A DNA stretch of 64,000 bases from NCBI RefSeq assembly GCF_902806685.2, contig NC_048545.1, positions 15,585,926 to 15,649,925 of the forward strand, written 5' to 3'. The notes beneath the pieces were generated by a model that did not search any database, had not been told where the DNA came from, and saw only the letters and a list, made by a program, of their open reading frames with translations. The translations under genes were made by a program, and so were the position numbers. Positions within the stretch are counted from its first letter, which is position 1. Every line of letters begins with the position of its first letter. Of this stretch, positions 1 through 10,336 are shown piece after piece. Origin of the DNA: Maniola hyperantus (taxonomy: Eukaryota; Arthropoda; Insecta; Lepidoptera; Nymphalidae).

Positions 1-523
1 CCGGAATCCAGCTAGATATGACCCATTTCGAGAGAGTTTAACCGCCGAATCCAACTTGGCTGGGCAATGTTCGGGAAACCAAAAGAAGACCAAAGTTTTC
101 GAGCAGCGCGTTTTGTCGTTAGCGACCATATTGTATCAATCTGGGATATGGTCGCTAACTATGAGTATAACAAGAAAGCTCAGAGTCAGCTTGCGATGGA
201 AAGAGCAATTGGAGTTTCTCTAAGTGATCAAATCGGAAATGAGGGGATCCGTAGGAGAACTAGAGTAACCGACGTAGCTCAACGGGTTGCGAAACTGAAG
301 TGTCAATGGGCCGGCCTCATATTTAGTTCTAAAAGCAGATAGACATTGGGGTTTATAGGTGCTAGAATGCCAACCCCGCACCGGAAAGTGCAGCATTGAA
401 AAATCCCCTACTAAGTGCTAAGTAAACAAGCGCAGGGATTGGATTCGGCGTGTGGAAGTCCCTAAAAAGAGATCTATGTCCAGCAGTGAAAGTCTTTCGG
501 TTGATAATGATGATGATGATAAT
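1..523 (+). mobile_element. LINE 3' fragment (RTE-like, GATGAT tail)
   Basis: This is the 3' end of a non-LTR retrotransposon that starts outside the window. One open frame reads RRIQLGWAMFGK (about 34-75) and continues through AMERAIGVSLSDQIGNE and RRRTRVTDVAQRVAKLK to a stop at 340-342. These strings resemble the C-terminal part of the insect RTE-like endonuclease/reverse transcriptase (family knowledge). Compared with better copies, part of the protein between FGK and AMERA looks deleted or scrambled. The remaining sequence ends with the typical 3' signature GTCCAGCAGTG and a GATGATGATGATGATAAT run near 507-523. The copy is dead: truncated, with stops after residue 91 of the open frame. 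Clade assignment is moderate; that it is a LINE 3' end is strong. Confidence 0.75.
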
Positions 524-1087
524 CTCAATTGTTACGACTGGCAGAATTTGTGGTATCCTCACTGCAATAGTAAGAAAGTGTCAGGCTGTCAGCCAATCAG
601 AGGTGATTGCGACTGTCACACTGTGACTGGGTATAGTTATTAAACCACGGTGGTAGGTCTGTAGGGTGCAAATGCATGGAGCACTCGATGGTAATGTAAA
701 AGAAATAAAAGCTTTTGAAGTCGTACCTACTACTAATGGGAAGGTGTGTTGATAATAGGAGAAGTGCGGATGTTGGGTTCAATGGCGTAGCGATACATGC
801 TGAATAGAATTGAATGAGTACAATGTAGGTACGTTATAACAGTTTTAGAGTACGATAGATCGTTTTGAAGTTGCACAATGCATTTTATTTTATAATATAC
901 ATTCTATTGAATTCATTCAACAGTTTGCTTTTTGTAACGTTAATGATTTTTCAATACTTTGGGAAATACTGGAGAATTCAATTATGTACAAACCTGTGAC
1001 TAGAAATTCAATGTACCTCTACCTACTAAAGTAAATTAATTAAAGTATTTTTTGCGCAACAGCCTAGCTGTCCAGTGCGGACATGCT
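524..1087. other. unassigned AT-rich DNA
   Basis: No gene or recognised repeat. Short open frames here lack coding character. Confidence 0.4.
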
Positions 1088-1338
1088 GCTGAGAGCTTAG
1101 TGGTTAAGACGTTGGCCTTCTAGTCGGGGGTTCAATCCCGGACGCGTAAATTTAATTTTTCGGAGTTAAGTGCGTTGTAAGCAATTAAACATCACAAACA
1201 TCATGAGAAAACTTGCATGCCCCACAGCTCTCCATAATATTTTCAAAGACTGCCAATCCGCACTTGGCCAGCGTAGTTGTAGACTATGGCCGAATTCCGA
1301 TTCAGTAGTGAGCCGGTGATTGATTGATGATGATGATA
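1088..1338 (+). mobile_element. SINE family 1, near full length
   Basis: A tRNA-derived SINE. The head has an A-box-like GAGAGCTTAGTGGTTAAGAC and a B box GGGTTCAATCCCGG, the internal RNA polymerase III promoter. The body carries the words shared by all copies in this window: TTTTCGGAGTTAAGTGCG, GCAATTAAACATCAC, CTGCCAATCCGCACTTGGCC and AGTAGTGAGCCGGTGAT. It ends in a GATGATGATGAT tail. It is one of about fourteen family members in the window and a good reference for judging the broken ones. Confidence 0.85.
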
Positions 1339-1554
1339 GATTCATATCTAAAATGCCAGATTTTGTTAAAATTTTCATCACAAGATAAAATAGCGTGTAG
1401 TTTTAAGAATGCTTTGAAACGTTTTAAATGGTTTTTTTCGCACACAAAGGAGTTTGATTTTCAACAGTGATGATGCAAGTGAAACGTTTTCCGTGCGATG
1501 TGAAATCCGCAAAATTGACACCCACGTTCGTTATAGAGGTTTCGCGTGCCTAAA

Positions 1555-1720
1555 ATATAGTACGCGACAGGTCGAGATGGCAATCGGGGTGGGGACGCCC
1601 CGCACACCCGCACAGCGCCCGCGCTAACCTGGGGTGAGCTAGCGCTGGCGACGTGCGGGTGTGCGGGGCGTCCCCCCGCCTCATACCCCGATTGCCATCT
1701 CGAGCTGTGGCGTACTATAT
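1555..1720. mobile_element. GC-rich hairpin element, copy A
   Basis: A 166-bp element whose two halves are inverted repeats. The left arm begins ATATAGTACGCGACAG and contains GTCGAGATGGCAATCGGGGT; the right arm contains ACCCCGATTGCCATCTCGAG and ends CTGTGGCGTACTATAT. A second inverted block, GGGACGCCCCGCACACCCGC against GCGGGTGTGCGGGGCGTCCC, sits inside. It stands out as a GC island in AT-rich DNA. There is no coding capacity, so it would be a non-autonomous DNA element (MITE or fold-back type). Three related copies lie near 13.2, 42.7 and 56.4 kb. Confidence 0.8.
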
Positions 1721-3940
1721 CTCCTTTGTGTTTTGTCTGCAGTATCAGGTTAACGGTTTACTTTATCACGTTTTTCGGATAAAAGAACCTTCATAACACG
1801 AAGTTATTATGCTATTTGTGTTCTCCATTCACCATTACTGATCTCTTTTGTGATGCTGTGCCGGAGAATATTATGTGATTACTGTCCATCAAATATGATA
1901 TTGCGGATTGTCCTTATTATTGTTTGTTTATTTTCTGAATCATTGAACGCCATGCAAGCGTCAAATTATCCTTGTTAGATTCTTTATAGAATAAAGATGC
2001 TTCCAGCTGTAGGTACGCAGTCTCAACCACGACGCGTTGCGAGCTGAGTCCCTGTGGAAAGGACCCCGGATGGGTTCGAGTAGTCGGGCTTACGTCGACT
2101 ACACTCGTGAGTACAGCCGGGAGCATCTATATTTATAATAATAAATCACTCAGGATAGTTTAAACGTCGGAACGGCATTCCGAACTAGTGGTAAATTACA
2201 CTACCTGACGATTCAAAAGCACTTGTAAAAGTTAAAAATAAATATACCTATTCTATTCTATAAACGCTAAGATTCTTTGTCTCCCCCCAATGTAATTAAA
2301 CAATTTTATTTATGGAGTTGCATGACTCATAGAACATAGAAAGCTTCAAATAATTGCCTGTAGCTTATCAAAGCCATATCTGCACGGTGTACTTATTATA
2401 CAAAAAAGTGGCGCTTGAGCTCACAATCCCAAGCCCCAGCTTCCCGATATAGCTATCGCGCCGTGGACCAGTTCCCCGTTCCCACTCACTCTCCCGATAT
2501 GTCTCTACTGCGGCTGCTTTAGGAAACGAAATGATTGTAGCCAACAAAGTGCAATTTTAACAAAAAGTCTGCTTTATAAAGCCCTAAGTTTAAGTTAAAA
2601 CGTGACATTTGATCGTAGTAGTTTAATGTGCCAAAATCTTATGTATCTAATCTCTTATTTGGATATTTACATCTTCAACTCTATATTGGTACTAAGTGAC
2701 AGATCTGAGCCGCACTTATCTAGTTAGTATACTTAACATAAAAGTTGATAACTTCTGACACGAAACTAACAAAATACAGACAAGTAACGCGAATTTCGTT
2801 ATATTTACCATTGTGCGTGCGTTTTTAGTAGGTACACAACAACTACTTAACCTTATTATATAGGATATAATAATGTATAACTACTTAACCGATTTCAAAG
2901 TTTAAATAGGTAGGTACAACTTAGAGTCCAAAGGTCCCTCTAAACTCTAAACTTCCTATCAATGTAAAGGTATCACGTTAATACTATACTGATTTCAGGC
3001 AACTTCACTTTAAAAAAAAAAAAATTCGCGTGTTTGAGAAATGTATAACTAAATTAAAATAATGTAACTTTAATACAAAATAATAATTACTGTCGTATTT
3101 TATGAACACGCAGCAAACCTGTGAAATAATATGGATAAGTATTACAGTACTAGCAATAATACCGATAGAAAGTACATAAATAATAATAGGCCGAATTTCT
3201 ATACAATATTTTTTGTACTTATAAAAAACAAGGATGAAATTTTGTGCTTCCCCAACTGTTCCGTGTTCCCCGAGGAAACATTTTATATTTGGTCGTAATG
3301 AAGACAAGGTGCCCGTCATGTTTTCAATTATAAATGAAGTAGGCATTGTTTCCAGCCTCTAAAAAGCTGATTTAATTTGTAAAGTCCTTCCATAATCTCG
3401 GCTACGACGGAAACAGAAAACCTCAAGAACCCACTAAATAATTAAACAAAAGCTCGAGTTTTTATTTTCTTTTGTAAAAGAAGTTCCGTCCACGGAAAAC
3501 AGAATAGGTATTAGTTTTTGGAACTCTATAAAGCTACATAAAGCTTATGATAGGAATTGGTCCAAAGTGTGGCTTTAGGAAAATATTTCAGATTTCAGTT
3601 ACTATTTACCGTTGAGTTTTAACTCAAGCATTCAGTAGGTACGCTTAGTATAAGATTTTGCGTCTCACCAAACGTTGCTGGAATTCGAGAGTCGAAACAC
3701 AATACCGTCAAAGTAAAATAGACCTAAAAAGTCTTGAATTGAAGTCAAAAATTCAATGCCACTGATTTTAATTTCGCAGCGTTTCCGCTTGGAGCGCTGG
3801 CTGTAGATGTGTAGACAAACTTGAGCTTTAAAACAATGCAGTTAATATCCAGTTTACTGTAATGCGGAAGGTTTCCGATACTCGAATACTATCAACGTTG
3901 GTGAGACATAAAATCTCGTACTAAGCGTACTGAGTTAAGA
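1721..3940. other. unassigned AT-rich DNA
   Basis: No gene recognised. About 2015-2125 contains a GC-richer stretch, open on the minus strand (HPGSFPQGLSSQRVVVETAY), that reads like part of a dispersed repeat but that I cannot name. The rest is AT-rich with scattered TAGGTACC-type words. Confidence 0.35.
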
Positions 3941-4003
3941 CCCGTGCTCAGTTAAGGAATGGGCTGGCCATAGGTTGATCATAGTGATGATGATGATGAT
4001 TAT
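3941..4003 (+). mobile_element. SINE family 1, 3' tail fragment
   Basis: AGACCCGTGCTCAGTTAAGG, a GGGCTGGCCATAGG word and a GATGATGATGATGAT tail match the 3' end of SINE family 1. The head and body are missing. Confidence 0.6.
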
Positions 4004-4655
4004 TTAAAATGCGGTAATACGTTATATCATACAACTTACAATTATTTCAGCTCCCATATTGGTATTTATCCAACTGTTAATTGCTGTAACGATTACTTTA
4101 TAAAAACTTCACCCGTAGAAAAGTGTGTAATTTACTCGCACCACATAATTACTGATAGAAACAGGTTATTAGATCCGGCAGAGCGATTAGTGCAGCGGAT
4201 GAGGGGGGAGGGGGAGGGGAAACGGAGTAAATGCAGTTATTAATTGTCGTCCGCCGTCGATTCAACGCATTGGTATTAAGATATCCTTCTACGACACGCC
4301 CCGTGGGGACGAGGGATCAAGTGTCAGGAGGGAGCGACAAGAACATACGAAAAAGCCAGGTGAGGTGTGACTTTGTGATCACTTGACATACTGGGGCTTA
4401 AAGTGACAAATTTTGTCATTAACATGGATAACTTTCAGGGCAGCTGCTGTTCTACATCAGGCTTTTCAAGCATCAAGATTGATGTTTGTAAAAGGTATAC
4501 CCAAAGGTACATGGTGATAGAGCTGCAAATTCCAAATTCTTTACTTCATGTGGCCAACTTGTGCTACATTAGGACTCTGCCGCCGCCAGTGTAGAAACAA
4601 ATGCAACCTACTGATAAGACCGTATAGATACGAGCTGATAAGAACCAACCAGTAG

Positions 4656-4755
4656 ACACTGTCAAAGCATTATCTACCCCTTTTACACGCATATCCTCTT
4701 TCACGCAATCTATCCACCTTTTGTTTGGTCGTCCTCTTCTCTTTTTTCTGTCCAC
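4656..4755 (-). mobile_element. LINE coding fragment
   Basis: On the minus strand a short open stretch reads RKKRRGRPNKRWIDCVKEDM, followed by RVKGVDNALTVS. The pattern RRGRP-x-x-RW-x-D-x-x-KEDM-x-x-KGV is typical of the C-terminal end of insect LINE polyproteins (family knowledge). It is about 33 residues long, without start or stop of its own. No 3' tail is visible, so ends and clade are uncertain. Confidence 0.6.
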
Positions 4756-5108
4756 ATGCATATTTATCGTAAACATCATCATTACAATTTCTGCCATTAG
4801 AAGTTACAAGTCATTACATTACATTACAAGTTGCCAATAAATCGATAGCACTTCATAAAGTTACAAAGTTCGAGTCCGTAGCCCGCGGGAGCGTGTGCCT
4901 TGGTCGCTCGAAGTTAACGAGCCTCACGTCGCCGCTTATTTGCTTTATCAATGCTTATCATTAGCGGGCACCGGCCAGCTCCGGCGACGCGGAAATTGTG
5001 CCCCGAGAGCTTTCCACTGACGACTATTGTTAACTAGAGATTGAGATAACAACACTATACCTGCAAGCTATGCTGTGAACAGTGCTATTAGGTAGGTATC
5101 ATTTGTAG

Positions 5109-5151
5109 AATGGTAGAGTCATTAATGGTCGACATTAATGACTCTACCATT
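5109..5151. repeat. perfect 19-bp fold-back
   Basis: AATGGTAGAGTCATTAATG at 5109-5127 is the exact reverse complement of 5133-5151, with a 5-nt loop GTCGA. No other copy was seen in the window and no flanking target duplication is obvious. Confidence 0.9.
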
Positions 5152-5647
5152 GACATACTTGGATAGAATTATTTGAATATCTTTCCGCTGTAACCTAGGC
5201 AGAACTTTCTGGCAACATACTACTACTACATAACTATGCTTTTTCAAACAACTTACATAAAGTTGACTTAATTATGACGATAAAATATGTACCCTTTTTG
5301 TTCAGCACTTGACGTAAAACTTTCTACGATTAACTTAGATTTCTTAGATTTCTAAGGCACAATATGCAGAAAATGTAGATTGAAGAAACGTTGCTCATCT
5401 AATCAAACCAGTCAAGTGCTAATCTACAGCCTACATAGACCACTAAGAAAAGATGTTCAGAAATTTAACCCGAGCAAAGCCGGGAGAGGGAGCTAGTACT
5501 CTTACAAATTACAACCCTCCATTACAATAAATCATCCCATAAGTGCCGCAGTGTATCTCTCATCTCATCGTACCACTCTCGAATTAAGACGTCTGCGTAT
5601 CTCCATCGAGGTGGAGTGTAAACACGTATCATTATCAACCCGTCAAC

Positions 5648-5700
5648 GCATGATACCCGCTACCCGCTACCCGCTACCCGCTACCCGCTACCCGGTACCC
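5648..5700. repeat. heptamer array (TACCCGC)n
   Basis: About six consecutive 7-bp units TACCCGC, with the last units drifting to TACCCGG. One of several 7-bp arrays in the window. Confidence 0.9.
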
Positions 5701-6529
5701 GGTACCTACCCCGGCCCGCGGAGCCAGCCGTGCGGGCGACGAGTGATGTACGACAATCCCGGTAAGATGGTAAACTTCTGATTTGTTGTGATGTTACATT
5801 GATGGAGAAAGTGGTACTTAATGTAGACTGAGCTACTGCCACTGACTCCACGACGTGCAATACCGAAACGCAAATAAATAAACAAACTTTTATTAATTCA
5901 GGCACCTACCCATAATTTGTGTGTTAGTACAAAAACAATTACTTAACCTATGTTAGTACTTATCACTAGCTCAACTTGACTTAACAACTAATCCTACTAA
6001 ATTAAAACTAATCCTAACGATTTACAATGCCCGTGGGAGTTTAGTTCTAGCGCCATGTGCGCACAACCCCAGCACCTCCAGAGAGGACTGTCCAGTTCCA
6101 TGGCCAATGCGCTGAGGAGAGTGTTTGTCTTCACGACGAACGTGAACGGTAGCCAACTCATCGAATTTCACTCCGAGCTCGGGGCGGGCGGGCGGCGGGC
6201 GGGCGGCGGACGGCGGGCGGCGGACGATCGCAGAAAAAATTATAATTGAATGCTAATTAAACTGGAGCTTGTTCGACTCTACTAAATTAGGAGCAGACGG
6301 TTTAGCGCGTTGTTTTATTTGCGTTCTCATTTCTCTCCGTTTCTGAAAACGTTTCGCCGAGAAAATAATATATAATCTCTCCAGGGAACAGGCATAAATA
6401 ATATTAATTCAAATTGTTTTTCGTTGAATTATAATGGCTATTTACTTTGTACGGTCCGAAAATTAAATTTTCTTGTAATTGAATGAATATTATGAATTGA
6501 GTGATTTTTTTAGTAATCATTGTGGTTTC

Positions 6530-6783
6530 CTGAGTGGTGATAATTGGTTAAAGACCTCCAGCCTCCTATTCGGGGTTCGATTCCCGGCACGTAACTAACT
6601 TTTCGGAGTTATACTATGCGCTTTAAGCAAATAACTACCTAGCAATTGCTTTAACGACGAAGGAAGACAGCGCGTTTCCGTAATGTTCTCAAAGGTGTGT
6701 GAAGTCTGCCAATCTTGGCCAGCGTCGTAGACTATGGCTAAATCTTCTCATTCTGAGAGAAGACCCATTATCAGTAGGCTAAA
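6530..6783 (+). mobile_element. SINE family 1, degenerate
   Basis: The head is recognisable by AGACCTCCAGCCTCCTATTC and B box GGGGTTCGATTCCCGG, then TTTTCGGAGTTATACTATGC, GTAATGTTCTCAAAGGTGTG, TGAAGTCTGCCAATCTTGGC and AGAGAAGACCC. The A box is poor and the 3' GATGAT tail is lost, so it is an old copy. Confidence 0.75.
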
Positions 6784-7127
6784 AAATGTTCTAGAATCAG
6801 AAATGTAAAATAACGATATTAAGTTATTTGCTAACGCTACACCAACGTTGTGGGAGATTGTAGCAATAGATACCAATGTTAGTCATGAACAAGACAGCTT
6901 GACTCGCGACAAGCTATTTAGTCTAATAGCACATTGTTCTACCGACAACACAACTAATGCGAACGTGTCTATTAGCCGTCTCTCAACTCGAGGATTCTTT
7001 ATGGGGTAATCTCAACAGTACAGTATTTAGTAACTTGAGCAAGTGAATCATAAGACCGCAAGTCAACTGAACACAACTTTGTGTGTCAATTGTTGTGTCA
7101 AAAGTACGATTTTAGTCGAAAATCGAA

Positions 7128-7189
7128 GAGTTCCCACGGGATTTTTAAAAACCTAATTCCACGCGGACGAAGTCGCGTGCATTAGCTAG
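7128..7189 (+). mobile_element. Helitron-like 3' end fragment
   Basis: GAGTTCCCACGGGATTTT, then the terminal hairpin region CCACGCGGACGAAGTCGCG and a CTAG terminus followed by T. CTAG plus a nearby GC hairpin and insertion between A and T is the Helitron signature. Only about 60 bp of the 3' end remain. Confidence 0.7.
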
Positions 7190-7861
7190 TAAACAATAAA
7201 GTTTAAAATTTGAATTCAGACCTTTATGGTGACGTGATATCATAGAAATACAGGGCTACCATAAAGCTACCTGCGTCAAATGTACTAACATTAGATGGCT
7301 GCCAGTGACGTCGAAGCCTCGACGTTTTGTTACAAGTTCCTTGACTGTTGTGGCTTGTGGCTTGTGGCTACGCGTACAGAAAGACATTCTTATTATGTAG
7401 TCGGCTTGATAACGGCAAAGCCCGTCGTCAATTGACGCAGACCCCGACATCTAGTTGACCTCAACTCGACACCAAGGTGTAGCGAGTAAATGTGCCTCGT
7501 AGCGTGACGTCACGGTAACCCGATACTTATAACCAATAACGCGTTAATTTGTGCGTACGTCGCTCTAATGGCGGCATTGTTATACTATCCGGGTAATCGC
7601 TTTGATCGATTATACGAAAAACCTCGTACTTATATACGCGAGAGGCAACCACTTTGTAGGTACTTCCTTGCCTTTATCGAAACACTGTCTTATATTCATT
7701 ATCCAGCCAGCTCACTACTGAGCACAAAATGAGAATGTTTTGGCAATAGCCCGCCACGCTGGCCAAATTTATGTTGAAATTCCGCGTTGACAATCAGTTC
7801 AGGATCAAACCGAGAGTGGCCTCCCTCTAGTTCACTCTGGTGTAGCCTTCACGCATATTAA

Positions 7862-8245
7862 TACAGGGTGTAATTAGATCGCTAGCAAAAACTTAGCGCT
7901 ATGTATACTACCTAAACACAATCCAATATCAATAACCATTTGCATTACATTTCTAGTTTTAGGAATTTAGTCATTTTTAAACCCGCAATGGTTTCCGACC
8001 GTTTCCTTGACCGTTGACCTCTAGCGTTGGACAATTTTTTTACTAGTACGCACAGGTTTTATTAAATATTTTTATTGCGTTTTGTTGTGGTATCTTATCA
8101 GTAATCAGTTTTGTTGTGGTATCTTATCAGTAATCAGTTTTGTTGTGGTATCTTATCAGTAATCAGTTTTGTTGTGGTATCTTATCAGTAATCATCAGTA
8201 CTATCCCGGCTTTCATTCTTGTTAGCGTCCAAATTACACCCTGTA
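7862..8245. mobile_element. TIR element with internal tandem repeat
   Basis: The left end TACAGGGTGTAATTAGATCG is matched inverted by the right end, whose reverse complement begins TACAGGGTGTAATTTGGACG; the match extends about 28 bp with a few mismatches (CGCTAGCAA/CGCTAACAA). The element is 384 bp with no coding capacity, so it is a non-autonomous cut-and-paste-type element (MITE-like). The flanks suggest insertion at TA or within TTAA, but no clear target duplication can be fixed. Four 29-bp repeats lie inside the right half. Confidence 0.7.
8080..8194. repeat. 29-bp tandem repeat, 4 copies
   Basis: Four head-to-tail units, each starting TTTTGTTGTGGTATCTTATC and ending AGTAATCAG; the last lacks its final base. 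The units appear identical, so the expansion is recent. They lie inside the TIR element. Confidence 0.95.
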
Positions 8246-8980
8246 TGTTTCACGGATTGATTTCCAGCTCTTTTCAAATCAGTTAATTAAAATAGCTGTC
8301 CTAAGTAATTAAGTATCTACTCTATTCGGATATCAGTGAATTCCATTAATAAATCAATAAGAATACGAAGTTTGAGTAATGTTTCTCTCATTCGCAGGTA
8401 CGGGTGATGATTTAATGGCACCGGCTGATTGCCCGCCGCCCGCCGCCCACGCCCACGCCACGTCGCAGTTTGTATAACTTATTCATTTATTATTAATTTA
8501 CCCGTGTTTAGTTCGTGGCCATTTCACAAGAGCCGACAGCGGCAGATACAGATACAACACGAGAATAATTAATTTTTATTACTTCCAAATATGGAGAAAG
8601 CTAATTTGGGTTACCTACCGCAAATGAAACAAAACCTTTTTCATTTAACGTCGCTTCGACCGTGTACATAGAGCATGCATACACTGACGCAGTTCCTCGA
8701 GACGAGCTAATAAGGAACCAAGAAATTCATTCATTCATTCATTCAACACGTCATAGGGCACATAGGGCGAACAAAATTTTTCACGGTTTTGGAACCAAAT
8801 AAATCAGCGCCACCTCTTAGATACTAATGAACGACCCGTTTGAAATCCAGACGTCACTGAGGTTGCATTGGTGCTAAAGCACCACTGAGTCGGTGCCATT
8901 TTGTTTGTTCAATAGCCCTGTCCATACGAAGTAATATATAAGTCAATGCAAGTCACAGTCTTTTGATTTATCGTGATAAT
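8246..8980. other. unassigned DNA
   Basis: No gene. Contains a short (ATTC)n run near 8726-8745 and an AG|GTACGG junction at 8397/8398 preceded by pyrimidines (GTTTCTCTCATTCGCAG), a weak splice-like motif. Confidence 0.35.
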
Positions 8981-9048
8981 GTCAAAAAAATACCGAATAC
9001 GGAACCCTCGGTGCGCGAGTCTGACTCGCACTTGGCCGATTTTTTGGT
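8981..9048 (-). mobile_element. GGTTCCGTA repeat family, end fragment
   Basis: In reverse this is the AAAACCGGCCAAGTGCGAGTC-type end: the plus strand shows GGAACCCTCGGTGCGCGAGT then CTGACTCGCACTTGGCCGAT and TTTTT. It matches the left end of the longer copy at 44354-44780. Confidence 0.75.
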
Positions 9049-10189
9049 ATAGATTTAAATCATACCATTATTGATACCGATGAGGTGTTATTCTTCTTCT
9101 TGAACTGATCCCACGCTATCTATGTGGGGTCGGTGGGCACAACATGCCTCCTTCTGCCACTCACTTCTATCGTCACTAGTGTTATCTTCAGTAAGTTTTT
9201 GCGAGTGCCGAAGTTGAGATTAGAAGCTGAGTCAGCAGTTTGGAGGCTGTGCCAGTTCTCGAGCCACTCGTGACCTTTCGTGACCGGAATATGATCGCCC
9301 CAACAACGAGCGAGACGTAATTGGAAATGTTCGATTTACTTATTCAACTGCTATTCCATATTAGTAAGTATTTTATGTTATAGTTTTATGGAGTAACATT
9401 ATATAAAAGTACAGATTGAATTTTATGCCATAGAAAATATATGTGTAACGTAATTGCTTTAAAGAAAACGGGAAATCATTGTAAATTTCCTACACTAGTT
9501 AGGTACTTTAAAATTTTACACGACACTCACATTTTAGTGCCAAAACTGAAAATATACTGCAGTGTTATTATGATACTCAAAAATGGCAAATAAATGTATT
9601 TGGTTGAATCACAGAATAATATAATTTGAATGCCTGCTGACATCCAGGAAATAAAGTTTCATACAACGACTACCTATAATGACTTCCTTTTCCGTAGGCA
9701 ATATTAAGAAAAGAATAGTAAGTACTAGATATTTGCAGACATGTCAACCTATAAAGTTTAGTTACGACATCCTATCTGTTATTTTATCTTAATCTAGAAA
9801 GCGTACAACTAGGATAGGCACAATCATAGTCCTGCAACCTAAGCACACATATAACAATATATAATAACACACAGCATACATAACAGGTGTATTATGTACG
9901 TAAGACCAGTAGATCGCAGAAGCTCTCACACAATCAGAGTAACGCGACATAATCTATCTTACGGTGTGTTCGCTCGACACGGCGAAGAGGAATAAATCAG
10001 CGCGAGACAGCGACGCTACAGCTAATTAATTAACGCCCTAGTGCGGTAATGTGATGATGTCGTACACAATGCACGCCACGTTTTGATCCCGGCTGCAAGA
10101 AAGCTTTTTGGAATCCTTTGTAGAAGTTTGCACAGTACATACTATTATAGCAAATTTTTGAGTAAGGATGAATGTGCATTGCAAGGTTC
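9049..10189. other. unassigned DNA
   Basis: No gene recognised. About 9088-9180 (TGATCCCACGCTATCTATGT, GGGGTCGGTGGGCACAACAT) looks like a piece of dispersed repeat that I cannot assign. The rest is AT-rich. Confidence 0.3.
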
Positions 10190-10336
10190 TATAGAATCTG
10201 TTTTACCTTCCTTCCTTAGCCTACGTCATAATGTCTGCATACGTGCATGCCAAATTTCAGCCCGATCCGTCCAGTAGTTTGAGCTGTGTGTTGATAGATC
10301 AGTCAGTCAGTCACCTTTTACTTTTATATATTTAGA
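10190..10336 (-). mobile_element. Helitron-like 5' end fragment
   Basis: Read on the minus strand it begins TCTAAATATATAAAAGTAAA, then GTGACTGACTGACTGATC, TATCAACACACAGCTCAAAC, TACTGGACGGATCGGGCTG and AAATTTGGCATGCACG, the same 5' words as the two Helitron copies at 27.4-27.9 kb. The starting TC fits a Helitron 5' end. The 3' half with the CTAG hairpin end is missing or unrecognisable. Confidence 0.7.

Larger units (their letters stand above)
4800..6529. other. unassigned DNA with small repeats
   Basis: No gene recognised. It holds a perfect fold-back (5109-5151), a heptamer array (about 5650-5700) and a G+C-rich GGGCGGGCGGCGG-type run (about 6180-6230), each noted separately or here. Open frames over the G+C-rich run are compositional artefacts. 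Confidence 0.4.

Noticed and set aside
1088..1160. tRNA gene
   Set aside because: A and B boxes are present, but a cloverleaf with paired acceptor stem is not, and the sequence continues into a SINE body repeated across the window; the same applies to all SINE heads.
1917..2126. Minus-strand frame with HPGSFPQGLSSQRVVVETAY as a gene
   Set aside because: Looks like part of a dispersed repeat; no domain or homologue that I can name, so left as unassigned DNA.
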